From Pancytospora philotis (Eukaryota > Microsporidia): 43,883 nucleotides of DNA. The stretch spans positions 1 to 43,883 of the forward strand of contig JALRLY010000248.1 of NCBI GenBank assembly GCA_023647555.1, given 5' to 3'. The translations under genes were made by a program, and so were the position numbers. Under the pieces are notes generated by a model that saw only the letters and a program-made list of their open reading frames with translations, was not told the origin of the DNA and searched no databases. Positions 25,651-33,300 of the stretch are shown one piece after another; the stretch's first letter is position 1; each line of letters starts with the position of its first letter.

Positions 25651-26724
25651 ATGCGTCCGTTAATTCTCGTATACGGGATTACGCAGCTTGTTGAGTGCAC
25701 GGGTGCAGCACCGAGAGACGCAGCGCGTAAGCGCAGAGCGGATATGAGTGTCCCAGCGGAAACCCCAAAGCGTAGCTGCTCTGATATCATCGTTATCAGC
25801 GACAGCAATCTTGCCGCTATTATAAAGAAAAGCGTTGAGGTGCACGACGCGCTGATCAAGTCCCACGAAACTATTGAAGGCTCGTTCAAAGAATTCAAAC
25901 ACAAAGTGACTAAAGAGTGCTGTGCGCGCTTCAACGTGCATCTGAAGGGAACAGACGATCCCGCAGCTGATCCGCAAAACACTGAGATGAGCCCAGCGGA
26001 CGTAGGCATGTATGCTTGCACTGCAGAGCAGCGAAAGGCCTGGGACAAGCCGTACGATAACTTGGACCAGCGTAAGGAGTTCGTGGATGTATTTGAGGCT
26101 ATTTTTGATACTTTAGAAGAATTCAAATTCGACATTCTCCGCTTGGATAAACACAGCACCATGCATTCTCAGAAGCAGCTCAATGAGACTGAGTGGGTTA
26201 AAAATTTAACCAGTAATAATATCCGTTGTATGAGAACCTCTGATTTGATTTATACTCGAAATAACTTGATTCAGAAAGCTCGACTTCTTTTCGAGGCAAT
26301 CCAGAAAGTCTCAAACCACACAGTACTCGATTCGAGACTAGCCAAGAAGCATACATTCACTGCATTGATCAGGTGCGAATTGAAGGATCAATACCAGCTT
26401 TACTATTTAATACGTAAGCTGCGTGGCATTTGCTGGCGGTATTTTGACTTAGTCTTAAAGATGAGCCTCGAGCGGCGTCAGATCCTGAAGTACTACGAAC
26501 GAGAATGCAAGAATTATCGAGCCAAGCATGATATGCTGCCGGATGAAAACACCAGAAAAGGCTTTGTAGAGGAGCTGATTGACAGTCGATTCAAGCAGCT
26601 TGAAGCTGAATTCGCGAAAGTTCTCCGCGAGATTAAACAGGGGCGCGATAGGCTTATAAAGAATGAACAGGAGATAGCGGGGAATGGTACAGGGATAACA
26701 GCAAATATTACTCAGAATGAATAA
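25651..26724 (+). CDS. Secreted family A protein, member 2
   Basis: Two in-frame ATGs, at 25639 and 25651, follow the AAAATTTTT element. I choose the second, MRPLILVYGITQLVEC, because it aligns exactly with the other members (Q12, L13, C16) and gives 357 residues like member 4. After the signal peptide comes RKRR (residues 26-29) and, ten residues later, PKR, a bipartite basic cluster. The family core is clear: ARFNVHLKGTDDPAAD and QRKAWDKPYDNLDQRKEF. The C-terminal part is a long amphipathic helix region ending in a polar Asn/Thr tail. The gene is noticeably more AT-rich in third positions than its neighbours. The stop TAA lies in AATAAA. Confidence 0.8.
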   Translation: MRPLILVYGITQLVECTGAAPRDAARKRRADMSVPAETPKRSCSDIIVISDSNLAAIIKKSVEVHDALIKSHETIEGSFKEFKHKVTKECCARFNVHLKGTDDPAADPQNTEMSPADVGMYACTAEQRKAWDKPYDNLDQRKEFVDVFEAIFDTLEEFKFDILRLDKHSTMHSQKQLNETEWVKNLTSNNIRCMRTSDLIYTRNNLIQKARLLFEAIQKVSNHTVLDSRLAKKHTFTALIRCELKDQYQLYYLIRKLRGICWRYFDLVLKMSLERRQILKYYERECKNYRAKHDMLPDENTRKGFVEELIDSRFKQLEAEFAKVLREIKQGRDRLIKNEQEIAGNGTGITANITQNE

Positions 26725-26788
26725 ATTAGTATTTGAGATACAGTACTCGTACTCTAGCATAAGGAATTACGCCACTTTATAGTCTGTC

Positions 26789-27231
26789 ATGGCGGTAGAT
26801 AAGTCATCCAGGGCACTGAGTCGCAAGTGCACCTTGCCTCTTTCAAATAGCGATAGACCGTGTGTCAGCGGAAGTGTTTTCACCTGCACTGACCTACCAG
26901 ACTACACGGTGTACGTCCATCTCAGGGTAAAGCGGCACCGAATTGCCTGGGACGAACCATACCCCAACATTGGAGAGCGCGGAGCGATTATAGAGCAGAC
27001 AAAGAAGAATACGTGAACAGCATTGCAAAATACATCAAAGACAATAAGGTTAGGCTACCCGATGCATGTATAAAGAGATCAAGAGCTTAGACGCAGTCAG
27101 TACAGCTTTTTCGTTCAAGAGAATTTTTTGCCCGCTTTCTTAGCGATATCATGTCTGCAACTAACAACGTTGCGGCGACGAATAACAGACTTAAGGAGAT
27201 AACCAAAAGAGTAGGTGGTCATGCAATTTGA
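26789..27231 (+). pseudogene. Decayed family A member (A3)
   Basis: A 75-codon frame from 26789 to 27016 contains HRIAWDEPYPNIGERGAI, clearly matching the KAWDEPYSNQEIRRGI core of family A. It has no signal peptide, and the frame stops soon after. Other frames downstream continue family-like sequence. Just past the stop a second frame reads EYVNSIAKYIKDNK. Near 27130-27231 a third frame reads FFARFLSDIMSATNN and RLKEITKRVGGHAI, like the C-terminal helix of member 2 (AEFAKVLREI). Most of the gene is missing: about 440 bases remain of about 1070. This is a truncated and frameshifted relic. Confidence 0.7.
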
Positions 27232-27340
27232 TTAAATATTAAATTCTTTTATAGACTTTGCGTATACGTGCTCATACAAGGCCCTTGCAATGAATCTAGA
27301 CCGATGCTGATGTAAACCGCAAAATTTCCGCTGACCCTCC

Positions 27341-28240
27341 ATGCTCATCGCACTGCTTCAAGCAACGGTTTACTGCTATGACCCGGACTTCTGCAGCAAG
27401 GCCGAATGGTCGGCCATCAAGGACTGCTACGATCTTATCAGCAGCAAAAAGCTGAACATTGAGCGCAGGCACGCGGGCTCGCAGCGCAACGAAGCCGAAA
27501 CTATCAGAATTTCCTCGGGAAAACTTGCCGTCATTCCGGGGGACTGCGCTGTAGAGCTTTGCCCGGAGCCAGCCAGCCGTAGAACCATTCAGTGCAATTG
27601 TACCACCTGCCAACTGCAGCGCACATTCGACAAGAGCTCGCCTACAATTCCCAGGCACAAATATGCGGCTGCATGCCTCTACGCTTACAGGCTGTGGACC
27701 CGGTGCGTGGAGCATGCGCAAGCTGGGCTCGACGGCCTCCGAAGGCGCATCCTAGGTCAGGGCATCGGTTCGTTGAACAGGCGCGAAACGAGGCTTGTGA
27801 AGGTGCTGCTGCTGGTGCACAAGCATGCACTAGACCTGGGCATGCTCTCCACGCCGCTACTCAACATGACTGCCATCGCAGTCTTCAACCTCACGACATC
27901 TGATTACCTGAAAACGGACGAGGAGCGGTACTCTGTATGCTACACGCCCGGCAAGACATTCGGCCTTTTCAACCTGGGCCCAGATCAGTTTTCTGAGCTC
28001 AACAGCTATTCTGTCATCAAGCAAAGTCTGGTCACTGAAAACAGACCGTATTATTTGAATATAATAGCAGACAACATCGTCAAGTACCAGATCCAATACT
28101 TCAAAGGTATCGTAGGCTGCACGAACAGTATTATTGCGGCGCTTGATAAAATGCCTGATCTTCGCGGTCCCGCCAGCAGAGCTGACTTCCTCCAGTTCTA
28201 CGACATATTCCTTGCAGTTATAAAGTTATCCAGGGCGTAG
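27341..28240 (+). CDS. Secreted family B protein, member 1
   Basis: The 299-residue protein starts MLIALLQATVYCYDPDFC with a very short signal-like segment. A CAAAATTTCC element lies about 15 bases upstream. It is about half identical to the next gene along its length. Shared blocks include LxxERRHAGxQxNEAExI near residue 40, a CxCTxCQLxR cysteine motif, PRHxYxAxCLYAYRL, AIAVFNLT, KTFGLFNLGPxQFSE and RPYYLNxxADNI. Several conserved cysteines and N-x-S/T sites (NMT, NLT) suit an exported, disulfide-bonded protein. I recognise no known domain. The two genes form a tandem duplication inside the accessory island. Confidence 0.8.
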   Translation: MLIALLQATVYCYDPDFCSKAEWSAIKDCYDLISSKKLNIERRHAGSQRNEAETIRISSGKLAVIPGDCAVELCPEPASRRTIQCNCTTCQLQRTFDKSSPTIPRHKYAAACLYAYRLWTRCVEHAQAGLDGLRRRILGQGIGSLNRRETRLVKVLLLVHKHALDLGMLSTPLLNMTAIAVFNLTTSDYLKTDEERYSVCYTPGKTFGLFNLGPDQFSELNSYSVIKQSLVTENRPYYLNIIADNIVKYQIQYFKGIVGCTNSIIAALDKMPDLRGPASRADFLQFYDIFLAVIKLSRA

Positions 28241-28692
28241 ATACTATTCATTAAAGAGACTTTGCTAAAACTTGCATGGTGTGTGGCTCAATGAAGAGTT
28301 AGTACTAATTGTGTGCAGGGTGATGATGTATGCATTGTGTCTCTGGGTGCGCCTTTTACCGCTGATAGCGTAGAATCGCTGTCAGCACGATCTTCCGAGT
28401 AGTTCTCCTCTTGTTTATCTATGAGCCCACTGGCGCCGTGCACGATAGCTGGGGGCGTGCAAGAGATGAAAGTGCCGACACGCTGGGCCAATAAATGCGG
28501 TGATATTGACTGCGACGTGGTAGATCGCTACCATCATTTATTTTACTACGTGGTGCGGGGGTGGCCGCCCTGATGGTGATCTGCGGTTCTGTGCGCTCTA
28601 ATGCCATCCATTCTCTGCACCTCGCGCGGATTCTACAGCGCTAGATCTAGAATCGTGTCAGATAAAAAACTAACAACTCTCTTGATCATCCT
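28241..28692. other. Spacer between the family B paralogues
   Basis: About 450 bases without a recognisable gene. The composition is mixed, with GC-rich patches (near 28430-28460 and 28550-28570). The second family B gene lacks an obvious AAATTT element in the 60 bases before its ATG, unlike the first copy. Confidence 0.45.
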
Positions 28693-29613
28693 ATGCTCAT
28701 CGCATTGCTTCTGGCAGCGGTGCTCAGCTCTGGGACGGACTTCTGTGAGGAGCCCGAATGGGCTGCCATCAAGAGCTGCTACAAACGTATCAGCAGTACC
28801 AAACTGAGCCTGGAACGCAGACATGCGGGCAAGCAGCTCAACGAGGCCGAGTCTATCAAAATTTTCTCAGGTAAAATGGCATTCTGCACCAGAAACCAAG
28901 CTGTGGGTCCCTGTCCGGAAGCAGCTAACTACAAGCGCGTGCAGAGCATTTGCCAGTGCACCAGCTGCCAGCTTCGACGCATGCTCTACAAGGACCTTCC
29001 CAAGCTTCCCAGGCACCACTACGTCGCCACGTGCCTGTACGCATACAGGCTCTGCAGCCCGAGCAGCGGCGACGTGCTATCCACGCTGGGAGGCCTCTCG
29101 GGATACGTGCAGCGCCACCGCATAGGCGCACTGAGCGATCCCGAAAAGAAGCTCCTGAAGGTGCTGCAGCTCGTGCACAAGAGTGCCCTTCGTTTGGGCG
29201 TGCTCTCCGCGCCGCTCATAAACTTGAGCGCCATCGCAGTCTTCAACCTCACAAGGTCCGGCTACCTAAAGACGAACAGGGAGCAGTACTACTCGTGCTA
29301 CGTGGGCAACAAGACGTTCGGCCTCTTCAACCTGGGCCCGAATCAGTTTAGTGAGATTAATCGCTATTCCGCCACGAAGCAGAATCTGATTACGAAGGAC
29401 AGGCCGTATTATCTGAACATGGTGGCAGACAACATCATCGAGTACCAGATCAGATACTTCTGCGGCGCGGCTGGCGACGCAAGCAGCATTGCAGAAGTGC
29501 TCAAAAGGATGCCCCATTTGTACTCGCAGGACACTATCAGCGACTTCCTCCGCTTTTACGATATATTCCTCGCAATCGTGAGGCTGTTCCGGCATGTGGT
29601 GGTGTTGCAATAA
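28693..29613 (+). CDS. Secreted family B protein, member 2
   Basis: The 306-residue protein starts MLIALLLAAVLSSGTDFC, a short signal peptide, and is the tandem paralogue of the preceding gene. It keeps the ERRHAGKQLNEAESIKI block, the CQCTSCQLRR cysteines, YVATCLYAYRLC, AIAVFNLTRSGYLKT, KTFGLFNLGPNQFSEIN and RPYYLNMVADNIIEY. The C-terminal half is more conserved between the copies than the region at about residues 65-90 and 115-130. No known domain is recognised. Third codon positions are more GC-rich than in family A. The stop TAA is within CAATAAAG. Confidence 0.8.
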   Translation: MLIALLLAAVLSSGTDFCEEPEWAAIKSCYKRISSTKLSLERRHAGKQLNEAESIKIFSGKMAFCTRNQAVGPCPEAANYKRVQSICQCTSCQLRRMLYKDLPKLPRHHYVATCLYAYRLCSPSSGDVLSTLGGLSGYVQRHRIGALSDPEKKLLKVLQLVHKSALRLGVLSAPLINLSAIAVFNLTRSGYLKTNREQYYSCYVGNKTFGLFNLGPNQFSEINRYSATKQNLITKDRPYYLNMVADNIIEYQIRYFCGAAGDASSIAEVLKRMPHLYSQDTISDFLRFYDIFLAIVRLFRHVVVLQ

Positions 29614-29789
29614 AGAAGCGATTTCCTGATATACGACTATAAAACTCAAAAAGGGAGTCAAATATTTATAAATGGTATTCGCGCAGCCATTATAGCTTCA
29701 CGGTTGTTCTTTCTGCTCGCTTATTTTATACCCTTTGGTATCTGTGTCAACAGCGGTCAAACCATTCAGCATGCTGAAAAATTTGCCCT

Positions 29790-30467
29790 ATGAACTTCGG
29801 AGGCGGGGGCTTTCAGGAGAGCGCGTCTTTCGTCGAGTACACCGGCGTCAAGACGCTGCGCGCGCTGACGGCCAAGCAGCTCAATGCGCTGGACAGCAGC
29901 GAGGCCACGTCCATCCACGTCGTGGACGGCGCGGAGATCTCGAACATATCCGTGGCGGGCTTCGTCCAGTCCGCGCGCCCGAACTCGGCCGGCATGGTCT
30001 TCAATATCACGGACGCCACCGGCAGCATCGAGTGCGTGCTCTGGACGAAGGGCGCGTACGACGAGCTCGTGACCGAGCGCGTGCGCGAGAACAACCTGCT
30101 GCACGTCACCGGCTCGGTGAAGGTCTTCAACGGCAAGAAAACGGTGAATGCGTCCACGATCAGCATAGTGGACGCCAACTATCTGCTCTACCATCTGGTC
30201 AGCGCGCTCTACCAGTCGCTCTTCTACCAGCACAAGCTCGACACCTCCAGCCAGAGCGCGCTGGTGTCTCTCGACTCCAGCATCAACGGCGACATTCTCC
30301 AGACGTACCGCAACAACCAGGACGAGAACGGCCTCGAGCTCGACCTGGTCATCTCCATGCTGCAGTCCAAGTACAAGCCGTCTCAGATCAAGGATGCGGT
30401 CAACTACCTGCTGGAGAACTGCGACCTCTACTCTGTCGACGGCACCCACTATAAGACCACGCTGTAG
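29790..30467 (+). CDS. RFA2: Replication protein A 32-kDa subunit
   Basis: The 225-residue protein has the RPA2 layout. The N-terminus is short, Gly-rich and phosphorylatable (MNFGGGGFQESASF). An OB fold at about residues 45-135 contains ISVAGFVQSARPNSAGMVFN, then IECVLWTKG and a VTGSVKVFNGKKTV strand. A C-terminal winged-helix domain at about 165-225 includes GLELDLVISMLQ and KDAVNYLLENCDLYSVDGTH. RPA binds single-stranded DNA in replication and repair. The ATG follows AAAAATTTGCCCT with only two bases between motif and start. It interrupts the island of secreted families and is GC-rich, like the other housekeeping genes. Confidence 0.92.
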   Translation: MNFGGGGFQESASFVEYTGVKTLRALTAKQLNALDSSEATSIHVVDGAEISNISVAGFVQSARPNSAGMVFNITDATGSIECVLWTKGAYDELVTERVRENNLLHVTGSVKVFNGKKTVNASTISIVDANYLLYHLVSALYQSLFYQHKLDTSSQSALVSLDSSINGDILQTYRNNQDENGLELDLVISMLQSKYKPSQIKDAVNYLLENCDLYSVDGTHYKTTL

Positions 30468-30629
30468 TTACTGCGTGCGCTGAATGCAGCCTCTTCCGTC
30501 CGGCCTTGGCTGCTAGATAGCTGTAATAAATGGAATTGGTGTGTTTGCGCTTTTAGAGCTGCGACTGCAGTGTAAATAGGCCTCGGGATGCGCACGATTG
30601 CAAGAGCAGTTGTAAATACGGCTTTTTAT

Positions 30630-31703
30630 TTATTTAGATGACCTTTGTGGGAGACCGCCCAGGTCTTGTATCTTCTGCGCGACTGCTTCTTGCAAGTATC
30701 TGAGTTTTTCGATATATGCTGTAAAAGCTGCCTCTGTTGGTGCAAAATAATTGTTGACCACCTCGGTAACAAAGCTGCTTTTCAAAATTGAATTTGGCTG
30801 TTCACTTTTCCTTGCTAGCTTCCTGGAACTTTCTACATAGGCGGCGCATCTCTCCTTATACTTAACCAGGAGCATTTTTCTGTTTTCATAGAGTTCGTAG
30901 ATGGAATGGTGGTATCCCCAGAAGATGTCGACGAGTTCTTTGGTCAGTTTCCGCATGCTGACTCCCTCGTCATTATTGAGACACACGAGGTTGACGAATT
31001 TGTACTTGCCAAACAGATCCGGGCCAAGCTGCATGCAGTTCGATCTATCCAGTAGCCTGTCAAATTCTCGTTTGAATATTTTGAGAATGGTAGTCTTGTG
31101 CTTTACATGCGAGATAGTGGTAGCAAAATTTAGCCTTTCCCCCTCATAAGCTTTAGATTTCCAATTTTTATCAATCCAGACCTCCCTTCTTTTTATAAAC
31201 AGATCCTTAAAGGGCGCAGCCTCCTTCTGAAAACCAAGTAGGCCCCGTAATACTTTCCGTAGCGCCGCCAGTATCTCCTTGCGCGCCGCCAAGTTGCTGT
31301 ATGGCACGTCCCATTTCTTTCGGTCGGCTTCCAGGCTGGTGTGCTTTGCGTGGTCCTCGCTACTCATGTCGCTCACCGCTGCATCGGGGTCTAGTGTACC
31401 CTCTAGACACGCATTGAAGCGCGCTGAACACAGCATTTGGTAGTCATTTTTGAAGCGCTCAAGCGAGCCGCTGACCACCTCGCATGATTCGGCCAGCACA
31501 CCGAAAAATTTAATGCTGCCTCGCATTGTCGCGAAGAGATCGTCCTTGCTGACGGGAATCATCGGATCGTCAGTATGGCACGGTACTGGGGACTCTTCGT
31601 TTGCTTCCGGCTCCAGCTTGCGTTTTACACCAGCATGCTGCGGCACCGCGGCGATACAACCGACGAGCTGGGCTGCTCTGCACAAGACGATTAGCGATTG
31701 CAT
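30630..31703 (-). CDS. Secreted family A protein, member 4
   Basis: The long frame extends upstream, but the signal peptide begins at the ATG at 31703 (MQSLIVLCRAAQLVGCIAAVP), giving 357 residues with Q12, L13 and C16 as in the other members. KRK follows at residues 27-29. The family core reads ARFNACLEGTLDPDAA and RKKWDVPYSNLAARKEIL. Member 5, the next gene, is its close tandem paralogue, sharing for example KLTKELVDIFWGYHHSIYEL with ELTKELIEIFWDYHQSVYTL. The C-terminus ends in a Ser-rich RSSK. No known domain is recognised. The stop TAA lies in AAATAAATAAA. It is transcribed opposite to members 1-3. Confidence 0.8.
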   Translation of the reverse strand: MQSLIVLCRAAQLVGCIAAVPQHAGVKRKLEPEANEESPVPCHTDDPMIPVSKDDLFATMRGSIKFFGVLAESCEVVSGSLERFKNDYQMLCSARFNACLEGTLDPDAAVSDMSSEDHAKHTSLEADRKKWDVPYSNLAARKEILAALRKVLRGLLGFQKEAAPFKDLFIKRREVWIDKNWKSKAYEGERLNFATTISHVKHKTTILKIFKREFDRLLDRSNCMQLGPDLFGKYKFVNLVCLNNDEGVSMRKLTKELVDIFWGYHHSIYELYENRKMLLVKYKERCAAYVESSRKLARKSEQPNSILKSSFVTEVVNNYFAPTEAAFTAYIEKLRYLQEAVAQKIQDLGGLPQRSSK

Positions 31704-31987
31704 GGGCTGGGATGCACGGTCAGGTAAATTTACAAAATTGCTGATTGATTTGCTCAGCCGCTCCATCCTATATAAATTACATAAGAAGGCTTTTATTAAA
31801 GAGTACTTAAATGATAGAGTATACCCATGGGATAATTTAAAATAGTCCAATGCGTAAGTATACCATGGTCACGGAGCCTGCCCCTGAGCCCAGCGCACCG
31901 CCCGAACTAAGAAAAGCGTTCATTCCTGAGAGGAGCCTTTATTAATTGATAAACCCTTAAAAAGGTGAACATGATAGTCTGGTTGGT

Positions 31988-33052
31988 TTATTTAGACGAA
32001 CTCGGCGCGAGGCCGCCAAGTTCTTGTATTTTCTGCGCGATTGCTTCCTGCAGGCTCCTGAATTTTTCGAGATACGCTGCCAAAGCTTCCTCTGCCGATG
32101 CAAAATGGCTGTTGACTACTTCAGTGACATAGATGCTTCTCATGGTTAAGTTTGGCATTCGCCTTTCCGCCTTTCCTTCCACGAACGCTCTGCACTTCTG
32201 CACATACTTGGTGAGGAGCTCTCCTCTTTTTTCATAAAGCGTGTAAACGGACTGATGGTAGTCCCAGAAGATTTCTATGAGTTCCTTGGTCAGCTCCCGT
32301 ATGCTGAGCCTCCCGTCATGGTTGAGACATACGAGGTCGATGAATTTGTGCTTACCAAATAATTCCGGGCCAAGCAGCATGCAGTTAGCTCTATCGCGCA
32401 TCTTGTCAAATTCTAAGCTAAAGGCCTTAAAAATATATCGCTTGGCATTTTCATACGCAGCATGAGTAGAATAATCAAGTCTTTCCCCTTCGTAGGCTTT
32501 GGTTCTCCAAAGTTTCTCGATGTAGGCTCCCTGCTTCATCTTTGAAAGAAGATCCTTGAACGGGGGAGTTCCCCTCTCAAAACTGAATAGATTCCGTAAG
32601 AGTACTCGCGATACCGCTAATATTTCTTTGCGCACCTCCGAGTTGCTGTATGGCTTGTCCCAGGCAATTCGGTCTGCTTCCGAGCTGGCGTGCTTCGTAC
32701 GGTCCTCACTGCTCATAGAACTTATCGCTGCGTCAGGGTCCATTGTACCCTCTAAACACGCATTGTAGCGTGCGGAGCAAAGCTTCGTGTAGCCATTTTT
32801 GAAGCTGCCGAGCGAGTCCTTGATCGCCCCGCATGATTTGGCTAGCGCCCCAAGAAAATTGATGCTGCCTTGCATTGTCTCGAAGAGATCGTCATTGCTG
32901 ATGGGAATCATCGGATTATCAGTGTTGCACGTCTTCGAGCGTTTCTCGCTTGTTTCCGGCTTCAGCTTCCGCTTCTCGCCTGCACGCTGCGGCGCCGCGG
33001 CGACACAGGCAACGAGCTGTACCACTCTGTACATAATGATGAGCGGGTGCAT
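31988..33052 (-). CDS. Secreted family A protein, member 5
   Basis: The 354-residue protein starts MHPLIIMYRVVQLVACVAAAP at the ATG at 33052. After the signal peptide KRK (27-29) and EKRSK (36-40) form a bipartite basic cluster. The family core is ARYNACLEGTMDPDAA and RIAWDKPYSNSEVRKEIL. Similarity to member 4 is high over the whole length, pointing to a recent tandem duplication. The end is SSSK with the TAA stop inside AATAAA. The spacer to MCM5 is about 250 bases. No classical AAATTT element is evident; instead TTATTTTAAAAGGG lies about 35 bases upstream. Confidence 0.8.
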   Translation of the reverse strand: MHPLIIMYRVVQLVACVAAAPQRAGEKRKLKPETSEKRSKTCNTDNPMIPISNDDLFETMQGSINFLGALAKSCGAIKDSLGSFKNGYTKLCSARYNACLEGTMDPDAAISSMSSEDRTKHASSEADRIAWDKPYSNSEVRKEILAVSRVLLRNLFSFERGTPPFKDLLSKMKQGAYIEKLWRTKAYEGERLDYSTHAAYENAKRYIFKAFSLEFDKMRDRANCMLLGPELFGKHKFIDLVCLNHDGRLSIRELTKELIEIFWDYHQSVYTLYEKRGELLTKYVQKCRAFVEGKAERRMPNLTMRSIYVTEVVNSHFASAEEALAAYLEKFRSLQEAIAQKIQELGGLAPSSSK

Positions 33053-33285
33053 GGGCAGAGATCACTGGACCGTCCTATACAGAACCCTTTTAAAATAACC
33101 GTACACTGCAAGGAGTCTCCTTCCAACGGATATGATTGGTCCCCAGATTATACCATAATTTTTAGTTCTGTAGTTTGCTGTCCTACGCTAACTTGCCAGG
33201 TGTATTCCGTGCGCTACAGTAAAGTTCGTATGCACGCGCTGCCGGCGCTTGCACCCGATACGCCTACAGCGCCAGAAAGAACAGC

Positions 33286-33297
33286 AAAAATTTTGCC
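33286..33297 (+). promoter_or_regulatory. AAATTT element of MCM5
   Basis: CAAAAATTTTGCC ends three bases before the MCM5 ATG at 33301. This is one of the clearest examples of the start-proximal motif in the window. Confidence 0.6.
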
Positions 33298-33300
33298 CAC

